Shown: positions 22,901 to 37,900 of the stretch, one piece after another
Layout: the number at the start of each line of letters is the position of its first letter
How positions within the stretch are numbered: position 1 is the first letter of the stretch
Source of the DNA: Saturnia japonica
Taxonomy: Eukaryota; Arthropoda; Insecta; Lepidoptera; Saturniidae
Direction: 5' to 3'
Assembly (NCBI GenBank): GCA_033032175.1
Contig: CM065320.1
Location: forward strand, 1,178,001-1,242,000
DNA length: 64,000 bases
Made by a program: the position numbers and the translations under genes
Notes under the pieces: model-generated
Database searches by the model: none
What the model saw: the letters and a program-made list of their open reading frames with translations, nothing else
Told to the model about the DNA's origin: nothing

Positions 22901-25900
22901 GTTGACAGAATAACGAAAAACTACCGAAGGAAGACTTGTTACTAATTCAGGAGTATGTCAAAGTTACCGAGGGTATAATTAAAGTAATCCTAATGTAGTA
23001 CACATTACATACTACATTTACCTAGTTATGCAGTCTGTACCCTCTCTTATTACGTCTTGTTAATTGGTACATACGTTAGAAATGCTGATGTTACGTTTTT
23101 AACCCATATTATGTCTGCAAACTACTGATAGACACCTGGTGTTTTGACTGAATGTATTGCGACATATTTCTCATTATTTCATAGTAAACAGCCCCACTTT
23201 GTGTTTATAGAATAAGAGTTTATAAAAGAGACATTTGTAACAAATAAAAGCATTCTTAATAAAGCTTCTTGAGAATCAGTCTTGTCTTAGACTTTTTAAA
23301 AACCCTCGGCAGTGCTCCCGAAATTTAACTGGCGCAGTCGGTAGGATACTCAATCAACAATAAAAGTCTGTGTTCGAGTCTTACAAATCGGTCTCATGTG
23401 CAGATTTTGAGTATCTACGAACCAATAAATAAGTTAACGTCGGGTTCCACATCTATTTCCGAGAGATCCTGTCCTAAAAGCGAAAGCAGCTATACGGCAA
23501 GACATGGGAACGAGCAGACTGTAAGTGACCATTTTTACAATCCTTGTCTCGTCCTTGTTATTTTCTGTGGTTGTATTTTTCGTTGGACATTGTTATAATT
23601 TTCAAACAAAAATCGTTGAAAATTATTTAACAAATTTTTATAATTTTCAAACAAACATCGTTGAAAATTATTTTTCATAATTTTCGAATAAAAATCGTCG
23701 AAAGTTATTTGACTTCATAGATTATAAGATATTGAGAAATATTAATAATAAATATTAATTTTGAGAATTTTAATTTGATAATTTTAATTTCGATAATTTT
23801 AATTTTGAGAATTTTGATTTTGATAATTTTGTTATAAGATTTATTTTGTGAATTTTATTTTGAAAATATTATTTTGTGAATTTTAATTTTGTGAATTTTA
23901 CTTTGTGTGTGTTTAATTAAATAAATACAACTCAAAATGCAACGCAACAATGAATCAACAATTCAATTAGTATCAAAAGAACTTTTAAGTTTAATTCCCA
24001 AGTACGATGGTGATCAAAATACTTTAAATTTATTTATTAAAAAAAGTGAATATATAATCAGAAATTTTAGCGGATCAAACAATGTTGTTCAAACTACATA
24101 TGTGTTTCATGCTATAACTAGTAGATTATGTGGTAAAGCCGCTGCTCTACTAAGTGAAAGAGAAGACATAACAACTTGGGAACAATTAAGAGCTGTTTTG
24201 ATTCAACATTTTGGTGATCCTAGATCGGAAGAGTGTGTGGCAATTGAGTTGGAAAATTTAAAAATTAAAGTTGGTGAAACATATACGCAATTTTGTAACA
24301 GGATACAACAAACACGCTGCACCCTCTTCTCCAAGGTCAATTTATTAACTGATGAAGGCCTCAAAGCCGCTAAAATGATTATCTATAATAATATGTGCTT
24401 GAATGTATTTTTATATAATTTACCAGAGGATTTAATTCGAATTGTGCGACTTAAAGGTTGTACCGTTTTAGAAAACGCACTAAGTGTTGTCATGGAGGAG
24501 GTCAATTTTCAATATCAGTACAATTCTAAAAATAAAAATAAATCTAATATTAAACCAGTTCAACAATTTTTCACGCCTACTTTAACAAATAATTTTAATA
24601 ATAATTTCAAACCTCAACCTGCATTTGTGCCAAATACATTTAATTCTGGACAACAAAATTTTAAATTCGGAATTCCATACCAAACACAAAATAATTTTAA
24701 ACCGTATAATAATAATTTTAAATTCGGTATTCCAAATCAAAATGTACAATTCAGACCTAACCTAAACCAACAAGGATATAAACCAAATTTTGGAAATAAT
24801 AATTTTAAATTCGGTATTCCTAATCAACAAGGGTTCAAACCACAATTTAACAATACACAAAACCGACCTAATTTCAACATGCCAAATCAACAATTTAAAT
24901 TTGGTATACCACCACAAAATCAACCTCAACGTAATCCACCTCAATTTCAGGCAAGCGATGTGTCAATGCGCACAGCTCGTCCTATTAGACAAAATATGAT
25001 AGAGTCTTTAGAAATGAACGACCCTGAAATTGAATACCAAGACTATCAACCTGATTATACAGAATATGAAAATCATTATTTCATTGACGATAATCAACAA
25101 ACTGCTTATGACGATTATCATGAAAACATAGAACCTGTTGAAACTGAAGAAGCTGAAAATGAATGCGTAAATTTTCCTATAAAAGCCTCCAAGAGCGACC
25201 CCCAGAAATAGTACACTTAAATTATGACGGCATAAATAAACTACCGCATATTTATATTCCTGAAATTGATGCTCGTTTAATGATTGATACCGGAAGTACC
25301 AGAAGTTTTATTAGTCCCGCTAAAGCTGATGAATATTTTTCAGATTATAAATATATTGATCCTTTTGAAGTTATTAGTACACATGGACGTAGCCTACATG
25401 ACGAAGTTATAGATATACCTTTATTGGAAAGTTTTAAAAGTCCGATGAATCATAAATTTTATATATATAATGTAGATGGAAGATATGACGGATTAATAGG
25501 TTCTAACTTATTAAAAATATTGAACGCGACTATAGACATGAAAAATTTAATTTTACGGACACAAAATACAGAAATTCCAATAATTTATAGTCCCCCGTGG
25601 GAAATAACGCTAGAACCACGCACTGAAACCCGTGTTAAGGTGCCTACAAATTTAATTAATGGTGAAGCAATAATTAATTTTAAAAATTTTGGAAATGAAG
25701 TACGTATGCCTAGCGCTATAGTTACTTGCAAAGATTCATTTGCAACAACAGTCATGCAGAATGCTTCGCAAGATAGTGTGACTTTAACTTTTAACGAACC
25801 ATTGAATATAACCAGCCTTAATAATAATACTTGCAAAATAAATTTATCAACCGGGCAACAATTAAATGATTTTGAGATTGATGAATTACTTACACAAAAT

Positions 25901-28900
25901 TTATCGAAACTCCGATTAGATCATGCTAATCAAGAAGAACGAGAAGCAATAGAAAAACTTTGTTTTGAATACAGGGATATATTCTATTGTGATAAACTGC
26001 CTCTTACATTTTCTAATCAAGTAAAACATCGAATCCGGACTAAAAATGAAGATCCAATTTTCATACGGCAATACCGACTTCCACCATCGCAAAACGATGA
26101 AATACAGAAACAAGTTGAAAAATTACTAAAAGATAATGTTATACAAGAATCGTTTTCACCATGGAGTGCACCCGTACACCTAGTTCCAAAAAAGATGGAC
26201 GCCTCCGGTGAACAGAAATTTAGAATGGTTGTAGACTATCGACGTATAAATGATATTACTACTGATGATAAGTATCCTTTACCAAATATTAATGATTTAT
26301 CCGACAAGTTAGGGAAATCTACTTACTTCAGTACATTGGATTTAGCAAGTGGGTACCACCAAATTGAAGTTGATGAACAAGATAGACCCAAAACTGCATT
26401 CACTACACCAATGGGACATTTTGAATTTACACGGATGCCATTTGGACTTAAAACAGCACCTGCAACATTTCAACGCGCAATGGATAACGTGTTACGTGGG
26501 TTGCAAGGTATACATTGCTTAGTATATTTAGATGACATCATCATTTATTCTAGTAGTATACAAGAACATGTAGAGAAGCTAAGAAAAGTGTTCGATCGTC
26601 TCAAACAAACCAATCTTAAAGTAACTCTCGATAAATGTGAGTTTTTTAAAAAAGATGTACTCTACTTAGGACACAAAATTACGAAGCATGGTTTACAACC
26701 AAATGATGATAAAATCAGGGCAGTACTTGCCTTCCCACTCCCCAGAACATCCACTGAAATTAAAAGTTTTCTTGGCCTGATAGGCTACTACCGAAAATTC
26801 ATAAAGGATTTTTCAAAAATTACACAACCCCTTACATCGTGTTTGAAAAAGAAAAATAAAATTGAAATTAATGAATCATATGTTCAAGCTTTTCAAAAAT
26901 GTAAAGAGCTACTTGTGAATGCTCCTATATTACAGTTTCCTGATTTTTCTAAACCCTTCATTTTAACAACAGACGCGTCAAACTACGCTTTAGGCGCTGT
27001 CCTTTCACAAGGATCAGTTGGAAATGAAAAACCTATCGCATATGCAAGTCGTACTCTCAATGATGCAGAAACACGTTACAGTACAATAGAAAAGGAACTG
27101 TTAGCCATCGTTTGGGCAGTAAAATACTTCCGTCCTTACCTGTATGGACGCAAATTCACAATATTTACTGACCACAGACCTTTAGCATGGTTAAATTCAC
27201 TGAAAGAACCTAATAGTAAACTTACTAGATGGAAATTGAGACTAGCTGAGTTCGATTTTGACATAATATACAAGAACGGTAAACAAAATAGTAATGCTGA
27301 TGCTCTATCACGAATTAAATTAAATATATTAAAGGACGATATGTCCTTACGAGTAAACGTGAGTGACACTGAACGATCTGAGAGTCCAATACTAATTTCA
27401 GACTCATCAGAAACGTTAACTATTCCTTCAGATTCCGATAAGACTTTAACTCACCCAATTCGTTCTCCTTCATCCAGTACTATTACTGCCTGTTCATTAC
27501 CGGAAACCATACATTCTGCTGAAGATATTGATACGAATGGTATTCCCATTATTGAAGAAGCCATCGACACAAAACCTAATCAAATCCTTATTTTTACTTG
27601 GAACAGAAACCAATTATCAATAAAAGACTTATCACATGAAAAACAAAAAATTTTGGAAGTACATTTACCTGTAAACAACACTAACCTTGTTAAGAAATTT
27701 CTTTTAGAATATATAAAACCTAAAATTAAATATTTCTTTTACTTTGAGAGCGAAATTCACCGTAAACAATTTACAAATGCCGTGATAAAACTATTTAAAA
27801 AAGATACCGTCAAAATATATGAATGTACTAAAAGAGTTATATACTTAGGTGATGAAAAAGAGCAACGTGCCACTATACTTGCTTATCATCAAGGTAAAAC
27901 AAGTCACCGTGGAATCAAAGAAACTCTTATGAAATTAAAGCGTAATTATTTTTGGACAAATATGGATATAACAGTCGCTTCTGTAATCAATTCTTGTGAA
28001 ACTTGTAAAACTCTAAAATATGATCGCAAACCTTTAAAACCAGAATTAATGTTAACGCAAACTCAAACAAAACCTTTTGCTGAAATATTTATAGATATAT
28101 TCTCTATAGAAGGAAGCTACTTCCTTACCATAATAGATGCTTTCAGTAAACTAGGTCAGGCTTTTGAAATATCCAATCGCTCTACACCTGAAGTAGTTCG
28201 TGCCTTAATTAAATTTTTCTCATTTTATGGCGTACCAAATAAGATCAGTGCTGATTCTGGTACTGAATTCAACAATACACTTTTAAAAGAAACATTACAA
28301 TTTTATAAAATAGAATTACACATAAGCACTCCACATAATCCTAATTCTATGGGTTTAATTGAAAGATTCCATTCAACTATTTTAGAAATATATCGTATCG
28401 CTAAATATGAACATAAAATAACTGACGCGGCTAACGTTATGACTTATGCAATTATGTCATACAATCAAACCATTCACTCAACGACTGGTCTTACACCATT
28501 TGAAGTAGTTTTTGGACACACTGATTCTAATAGTACTTTTGAAGTAAACTTTAACAAACAATATACGCAACAATTAGTAAACGATCATATGAAACGAACG
28601 AAATATCTTTATAAATATTTAACAGACAAAGTAATTGAAAATAAAGAAAAGATTAAAACAAAACGTGGTGGTGAAACATCATTTGATATTCAAGAAGAGG
28701 ACACTATATTTGTAAAAGGTGTTAATACAAGGCGAAGTAAAGATAAACCGCGTTATCAAAAAGCACAAGTATATGGTAAAATTGACAGAAATATCTGTCC
28801 TGTAAAAATGAAAACTCGAAAAACAAACGTGCCTATTAAGGATATAAAACGACCTTCGCAGGTACCTCCTCGGGCTCCTGGCTCTGATCATCAGGATTCA

Positions 28901-31900
28901 CGCCCTTCAACTTCACAGAATCGATAAAAATCCCGGTATAGTCCTTGTGAAACAAGGTCAAGCTAGTGTAAGTTATGATAAGTGGACAATAATTAAGATT
29001 TTAGATTTAAGTCTGATACGTGAGGATTTAGAATTCAATATAAAAAGATATACTAAATTTAATCAATATTTAAAAACACATTTTGATAATGAAACATCTA
29101 ATGTTCAACTTTTTAATGTAAAGCTTCAAACGAATTATGTAATGAATATTAGTATTCAAAAATTAGAACAGTTATCTCCATCAACTAGAATTAAACGTGG
29201 ACTTCTCAATCCTCTTGGATCTATTATTAAGCTTATAACTGGTAACTTAGATCATAATGATGCTTTAAGATATGAAAATATGATTGATTCTCTAACGACA
29301 CGCCAAAATACACTCATTAAAAAGGTAACCTTAATATCAGATATTTCTGAATCAATGATAAAGATAACAAATTTCACGAAGGACAATTTCATTCGAATAG
29401 ATAAAGAGTTACGAGAAATAAAAAAATTAATAAATCAAACTAATATTGATATAACTACCCATAATTTTATTAATGTTTATAATTTATTTTTCCATAATTT
29501 TCAACTACTCTACATTCGGTTGAATGAAATTGAAACTTCTCTGGCATTCAGTAAATTAAAAATATTACACCAATCTCTTATAAACTCAAATGAATTATTA
29601 GAATTGTTAAAAAAGATAGAGAAATTCTACAAACTTGTGTATCCAGTAAGTTATGACAATTTAGTTAAAATAGAGCAATGTATAGAGCTTAAAGCTTATA
29701 CAAAAGGAAGTCAAATAACATTCATTTTAGATATACCAATAATTAGAGATGAAATTTATACATACTACAGAGCAATTCCAATACCTATGACCAATCCTTC
29801 TAATCATACCACCATCATTATTCCTAAATTTCCTTACCTATTAGTAAAAGGGTCTAAATTTGTCTCGCTCACTTTACCTTGTAATGAACTTCACGACGAA
29901 ATGTTCCTGTGTCACGAGGATGATTCTCGAACAACTTCAGAAGACACTTGCATAACAGCATTAATTCAATTTTCTTCGAATACGAGTTCTTGTCATCCAG
30001 TACCAGTTGAAATCAAGACCATTAAGATACAACCAATTGGAAAAGAGAGATGGATTCTTCATAGTAACGCTGAGAATATATTATCAAAAATTTGTAACGA
30101 CGAAATAACGAAAGAAAATATAGAAGGGACATACTTCCTCGTCCTAGATGACCATTGCGATGTTAAAATTGGTGAAATTACGCTAAAAGCTCACCATATT
30201 ACTACGAGTAATTTGAAGATGTCAAAATTACCGATTATTAATCTTCCCGAAATAACAATTACTGAGCAACAATTGCAACGTGAACCCATCAATTTGGATA
30301 ACAGTGAATTAATAAATCTTCAACATTTAAATAATCTTTTAAAAATCAGTGAAAGTGAACTAAAAACATCAAGTGAAAGAATTATTAATGTAAAAAGTGT
30401 TAGTGCCGGAACTTTATTGTTATATGTGATTATATTTCTATTAATTCTTGTATTCTTAGTATATAAGCTCAGTTTTTGTAAAAATTATTGCTATCGAAAT
30501 AATCATAGTGATAATCATCCCTCTGATAATTTCGAACTTGAGGGGGGAGGAGTTATGCAGTCTGTACCCTCTCTTATTACGTCTTGTTAATTGGTACATA
30601 CGTTAGAAATGCTGATGTTACGTTTTTAACCCATATTATGTCTGCAAACTACTGATAGACACCTGGTGTTTTGACTGAATGTATTGCGACATATTTCTCA
30701 TTATTTCATAGTAAACAGCCCCACTTTGTGTTTATAGAATAAGAGTTTATAAAAGAGACATTTGTAACAAATAAAAGCATTCTTAATAAAGCTTCTTGAG
30801 AATCAGTCTTGTCTTAGACTTTTTAAAAACCCTCGGCAGTGCTCCCGAAATTTAACTACCTACTACAAGTTTATGATAAATAAATAAGTAACACTTTTTT
30901 ACAAATACCTTCTGTACATCTGAGACTGTTAACCTAAGTATGACCTTGGCCACTTAACTACGTAAAAGGAGATAAAAACAATATCGTAATAAATAAAGTA
31001 TATTAAATACTTATTTACTGACGGTTGGATACATAAATACACTCATGGACATATTTATAGGAACGCAATAAAAAGGTAGAATAACAGAAAATATTTTCTT
31101 ATTCCATACTGAATTTTATTCCAAATTACATATTCCAAAGAACATTTTGAATAGAATTTTATTTACATATGTACGACTTTAATTTATTTTTTTTGGCTAT
31201 CTGTTAATTTTTTTTATACGCAGTGTATGAAATCACGGCAGGTTTTTGTTATTTTTAACAAAGTTCACTTTGTTTCTGTTTTTTTGTCAAAAAATTGTTA
31301 TTATTGAGCGAAGGGTTATCTCAGCGTTGCTCAGGTGTCCTAAAGTTGTAACTTCAATTGAAAATGCTTACACTTGGGTACATGAAGTGAATCAAACATT
31401 ACGAGTGTCCAAGTCTGTGATTTTTCGCAATGTTAAACGATACCGGCAGACCGGAGAGTATACAAGACGTAAAAAAAACGTCGCCAAAGATTAACAACAG
31501 AGAGAAGACAACAGATATATTTTAGGCAGTGTCCTCAGAAAAAGCACTTCGACTTCTTCCGAGATACGAATCAAGCTTCAGGAAGTTCGACAAGTGACAG
31601 TCAGCACCAAAATGATTAGAAGAAGACTTAAGGTGGCTGGTATAGAGGTGTACTTGCTCGCCAATAGCTCGGTCCTTCTTCGCTTGTTCGCACCAAAATT
31701 GGGATGATGACGCTCGGGGAAAAGTACTTTTTACTGATGAGTTCGGATTCTTTCTTAAGTCAGATGATGGAAGAGTCAAAGTATAAAGACGACCCGATGA
31801 AAGATACGCTGAGTGTAATATTGCTGGAAGAGAGCCTTATGGTGGAGGGTAGGTAGTGGTATGGGCTGGTATTTGCTTAGGAGCAGGTACGGATCTACAC

Positions 31901-34900
31901 ATCGTATAGAAAATGGGTCCCTGACCACGGCAAGTTACGTAACAGACATTTAAGAGCAGATTGTTATGCCTTTAGCCCCATTAATGGCGGATAATTTTTT
32001 TTTAATGCATGACAATGCTCGTTCTCACGTTGCGGCGATAGTATCGGAGTACCTTACTGTGGTCGGAATCGGTTTTGGTATGGCCAGCAAGCTCGCCAGA
32101 CTTAGATCTAATAGAAGATGTTTAGGATAAACTGGAAAAAATTTAAACAAACTCTATCGGTTGAAGAATGGAACCTAATGCCACAAAGTTCCATTGACAA
32201 TTTAATAAAAAGTATACCCAGACGGATGCAGGCAGTTTTAGCAGCGAGAGGAGACAATACTAAATACTGATTGTTAGGAATGAGGCGTATTTACCGGAAT
32301 AGGTAAAAATAACAGTTATTTACAAGTAACAGTTTGGAATTTTTATTATCAGAAAAAGCTGTTACTAAATACTAGGCTGTTTCAAACACCAGTGAGGCGT
32401 ATTTATCGGAACAGGTACAAAGAAAAATAGGTGTTTCTGAATAACTGCCCGTAGCTGTTACCTCTAAAACGAACAGGCTGTTCTTACGTACCTGTTCCAG
32501 AGAGTATTACTGTGTCAGTTTGGAACATGCTTTTCTGTGTTCTAGCGTAAGGATGTTTATTATAAATTATTGATTGATGGATTGTTTCATTGATGGATTG
32601 ATTGATTTCAGATAATTTTCAGAACTATGGCTTTTAATATAAGGTTTACAATGGTATGCAATAATACATCTAAGAAAAGTCATTAGTGCGCTTAGGATTC
32701 TTACTATAGAACCTAAAACTATTAGGTCCTCATGCAAATTTTATTTGACCTAGTCCCAGTAGTTTGGGCTGTATGTTTATATGTCAGTCAATTGTCCTTT
32801 TGTATAGGTATTATAGATGGATCAAAAATTCTTACCATGATTTCTTCATTTGATCGGGACCTGTCCACGTCTCCTGTACCCATGCTTCAGGCGACATACT
32901 ACCTAACATAATGAGAGCACTCACAATATCCGGGTATACGTCACGCACTTTATTTGCGATTGCGCCACCCCAGTCGTGAGAGACGAGAATGCATTTTTCG
33001 CGTCCTGCAAAAAAAATTGTTTAGATACAAATCATAACATAACATACCATCACGCCTGTATCCCCGAAGGGTTAGGCAAAGATGTACACTAACGTACACT
33101 CACAGTTCGCCGGGTATGTTTTTTAGACCCCATGTAATAGGACACAAAGCCAAACTCCGAGCGACCACTGAGAATTTCATAGAAAACCCCAATAACTCTT
33201 TGCTCGACCTGGGAATCGAACCCAGGACCTCGATCATAGCAGTCGTGCTAACGATCACTAGGCAACGGGGCAGTTAAATCATCTATACTAATAAATAACC
33301 TATACAAATAAATAAAATTGAAGTGTCTATTTGTAATGTCAAAATAATAGTATACATATACGGAACATATAAAAAAAAAGGAATTAAAAAATTTTTTGTC
33401 GATGTATCCGTTCGTTCCGACTAAACTCCTAAAATGGTTGGACCGATTTTGACGGGACTTTCACTTGTGGATAGCTGATGCTATAAGGGGAAACTTAGGC
33501 AACTTATATTTTATAAAAAGAACTAGGGTACCCGCGCAAAAAAAGCATTTTAACGGCATTTTCACAACTAGCGGGCCACCGCCGTAGGTGGAAGCGGGGT
33601 CACCTCAATACCGATGGCATTCTGTAGTCCACGCGAGCGGAGCCATGGGCATAGCTAATACATTTATAAAAATAATGGAAATGAAGACACGGGTAAAAGT
33701 TAGCAGAGAATAAAAATAACAACTTAGTATTCGCTGACTAATTACGGAGTACAAAACTGATTGAATAGTCGGTGATTAGTAGTTATATAAGTGTAGGTAA
33801 ATCAATTTGAAGACATTTTTGCTTGAGCTACCACGTGCCTCATACTCTAACTACAAACGTACACTATACACTACTTACACGTGTAGCAATGGTGGCGTGA
33901 GTTCGAATCCCTTGAATGAGCCTGAGCTTTCGGTGAAGGAAAACATCGTGATGAAACCATAGCATGGTGGTAGGGTTTTTTCTAACACCTGCCTAACTAG
34001 CTTATCACCAATAGGTGCGTTCCGGCAGCTGCACTTGAGAGCCAGGCTTCCACTAGGCTTTGCGTGCTACCATCTTGAGCTACATCGTCACTTAGGGTCA
34101 GGTGAGATCGTGATAAAAAAATGTCTCCAAGCTGATTTGGCTGTAATACCCATATTAACTAAACAATATTCGAATGTATATCTGCTACTTTTACACATAA
34201 GAAAAGAAAATATTCGTAAAACATTACCTACCTAATTTACGAACCAGGTCACGTATATCTTCAATTAGTAACTCTAGTTTATAAAAGGAAACCCCTTCAA
34301 GCCTTTCTGAATCTCCATAGCCTCTCAAGTCTACAGCAACGCACCTGAAATAGGAAATATATTGTCATTATACAAATAATATGTATTAAATAGGTAATAC
34401 TCTGATATTACTGAACTCTACCGGTATCGATTACACGGAAACTGTAAGCGTGAAAAAGGGCCTAAAACAATAAATATTTTCCGGTAGAAATTCCAATATT
34501 TTCAGCACTTACAGCCCTTTAATATGGCCACTTAATTGTTTTATGTAAACTACAAAGATAGATATCACTAGCGCGTTATCGTGCTTGAACCCCCCTATCC
34601 CAAGGAGCTCTAGAAACTCTACTCACCGTAGGAACACAACACAAGTTTATTAGGCTGCGATCTTCTGTAGGTGGAGGCATTCCACCAGTCGAGCTGCCCC
34701 AAGTACAGAGAAATCTCCAAATAAAATTTATCTGTACCGTACCTCTCTTAAATCCTATGAAAAGTCACAAAAATAGCAACATATAATAATCTTACCAATA
34801 GTCTTTATTAAATTCTACAATCTGATGTCTCCAGGAATACCAGAATTCAGGAAATCCGTGCATAAATATCATAAGAGGTTTCGTTGGGTCTCCACTCTCG

Positions 34901-37900
34901 ACATAGTGCAATTTTACATCCTGAAAAATACTTAATTAGTAATTATTTTCTTGTCGATTCTTATACTTATTAGAAGTAAATTATTAGTTAAAATAAATTA
35001 TCACGCTCTATAACAGTTTTAATTAGTGTATTAACAACTAGCTGTGTACTCGCGGCTCTGCACGCGTTTTTATTTTCATCTAGTAATTTTATTTTACGCA
35101 TATTATTGAAAATTCATATAGTCTATCAATTTATAAAAGACATAATACAGTGTACAAAATTTTATCAAAATCGGTTCAGAACTAATGTTTTTTTTTTTTA
35201 CTATTCCTAAATGTATTATTGACGATTGTTACAGCCCATAGAGTAATAAAGTCCGCTCATACTCTAACACGCCGAGTTCATAATTCTATGTTACAGCCTA
35301 TCAATTATGAAATTACTTATAATTCCTGTGTACAAAATTTCATCGGTTGAGTAGCCATCTTCTTTTATCCCGTAATTTTATTTTTACTCATATTATTGAG
35401 AAGTCATATAGCCTATTAATTGAGTAATGACGTACTTCCCGTGTACAAAATTTGATAAGAATCGGTCAAGCCATTTTTGAAATAAATTCGAACATACAAT
35501 CAGACAGACAAAAATTTTTTTTATGGCATATTCGTGATCAGTATCATTCATATAATATGCCTATCGGGAAATTTGGAAAAATATTAGAAGTGCAGACAGG
35601 ACTACATAATTATTATTATAGATTATTACTTGTGCATACACGGTTATAGAGGGATGTGAAAAATATTTTCATTATCCTCTTAGATAAAGGATGACAACCA
35701 ATTTATAATTGTAAACTTCCATAAACTCTTTATTAAGTAGATACCTTTATCACATTTCTTATTTACTTGTCTGTATATAAAACGGAGTGCGAAATTACTA
35801 AAACGTTGAGCGAAGACGGAGTTAACTTTAGGTGTTTTTGTTTTGAAACGTTGACTGAATACTGTGTCAGGCGAACCTATAAGATTATTGTTCAATGATT
35901 AATGTATCTTGTTATGTAAGTGTCATTTTTATAAATGTATAATTATTGCACTGTTAGGACCTTGGTCTTTTCATAAAGGTTTCGAGTGTGGGAGCGAAAA
36001 GGTTTTCTGAGACCTTTGGGCTCTTTCTAAAGACACTTTACCTTAGGCTGTCATGAAGTATCGAAGTATGGATTGACAAAGGGCTTTATAACTCACGAGG
36101 GGCTCCATCCCGTAGCAGTTTCATAACACTTATTAATTTTCTAACCCGCTTTGATAGCATTACTATAATATGATCTCTGAATGTCAGCTTCTCGACAATG
36201 ATAATGCCTAAATATTTAGTTTGCAAAGCTCTTTCTATGGATGAGCAATTACAGATATCATACTGAATGTTTAAGCTGTACGTATGTACCTTTACATCTA
36301 TATGGTGAAGAGGAGCATATATGAGGTGAGGAAACACACAAACTTGGTTTTACTAAGATTGAGAGTGAACAGATTGTTTCATAACAACTTGTGACCTTTA
36401 AAAGACCCTCGTTAGCTCGGAGTGAATATAATTACTTGTACTAAAAGTCGTTATTGTAGAATAAGCCACCATTAATCTATACTATTATAATAAAGCGGAA
36501 GTTTTTTTTTGTTTGTTTGTTTGTTTAAACACGCTAATCTCTGGAACTACCAGGGGGATTCGAAAAATTATTTTTTGATATGATGCCACACTCACGAGGA
36601 ATAGTATGGACTATATAATATTAGGGTACAATTCTCAGCTAGCCTTAAATATTAATTTTTGTTACGTAAGTCGTAAGTCGAAGCCCTCGCGAACTGATTT
36701 CTCCGCGTGCGTTGGCTTTTATTAAGGATTAATGATACGTAAATATAATGTTCTTTCAAAATATTGGCCAATAGTATATCTAAAAAAAAGTCAGCAATAA
36801 CATATATCTATCTCTTATACATAAGCCACAATAAGGTATTTTGCAAAATTTTTTTTTTTCGAAGATTAAAAATTAATTTATGAGCATTCTTTTTTAGCAT
36901 AGCATATTAATCCTTACGAACAAAACTTACTTTAATGAAGATAAACGTTGTCTTTTACACATTTTTATTTGGACTTATAGCTTAGGAGATAATGACAAAT
37001 TAAAATAATTTGAACTCGCGGGAAGAACAATTACAATAGGCTACACGAGTGCCTTGGCGGTGCAGTGTTTATCGGATAAAATTAACACGGGTGAAACCGT
37101 GGGGCACAGCTAGTCGTTTACAAATATGGGACCATTGTAACTATTCGCGATACAGTTTAACTGTTAGGTACCTACTATTGTCATTGCAGTCTACGTAATT
37201 AGGTACGTATTCTAGCGATACCTACCAGTTAAGTATAACAAACAGTTTTTATAAGATAAATAACTATTGCTATTTGCGAGGCGATCTGACGTCAAAGCTT
37301 GTTAGTAATGTTGTTATTCAGTAGACAAGCTGATTAAATATTTTTCGGTACAGCCCTCAAAGTTAAATATCGTCTACGAGACTAGGTTTTTTATGTATGG
37401 TGTTATTTTTTTATTTCATTCTTTATAGGTTTAGCGTTTGGCCTTGTCCAGGGGCCCAGGTCTGCTATTTCACATTTAAGAGTCGTTATATCGACACTCT
37501 ACTGATATTATATCGAAACTGTAACAAATTTGGTACTCTGCTAAAATTTTATTAGTGTCTCGATAGAATCTCTATAGCGTTGTAATGGTGTGTCACTGGG
37601 ATGGTAATAGATACCTACGTCGCATCGTGTGTGTTGCCTATCAAAATCTACCATGCATTCATTGTTGCTAATCGAAACTACCATTAGTTTACAATACTTG
37701 CTAGTGCTATTTTTTCTGTTAAATCTTCAATAAATCTGTAAGATTACGTAAAAAGCGATATAAGAGAATACCGTTTTACTACTATCGAGTTGCTATCGAG
37801 ATACGATTGAGACGCCATTGTAGAGCAGAATACCAAACGAGTTAGTGGTCTTCCGATAGACTGATAAACAAATAGGAGAATACCAAATGGTGTGAAAATG

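Larger units (their letters stand above)
23024..30857 (+). mobile_element. Errantivirus-like endogenous retrovirus, complete
   Basis: The element is 7834 bp with two 307-bp LTRs (23024-23330 and 30551-30857) that appear identical by eye. Each begins AGTTA and ends TAACT. The flanks carry ACCT on both sides (23020-23023 and 30858-30861), matching the 4-bp duplication of errantiviruses. The primer site TGGCGCAGTCGGTAGGAT complements the 3' end of insect tRNA-Ser, as in 297/17.6-type elements. A purine tract GAGGGGGGAGG precedes the right LTR. Gag, pol and env frames are all open. It sits in intron 4 of the epoxide hydrolase gene, antisense to that gene. Lack of LTR divergence implies a very recent insertion, perhaps still polymorphic. 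Confidence 0.96.
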
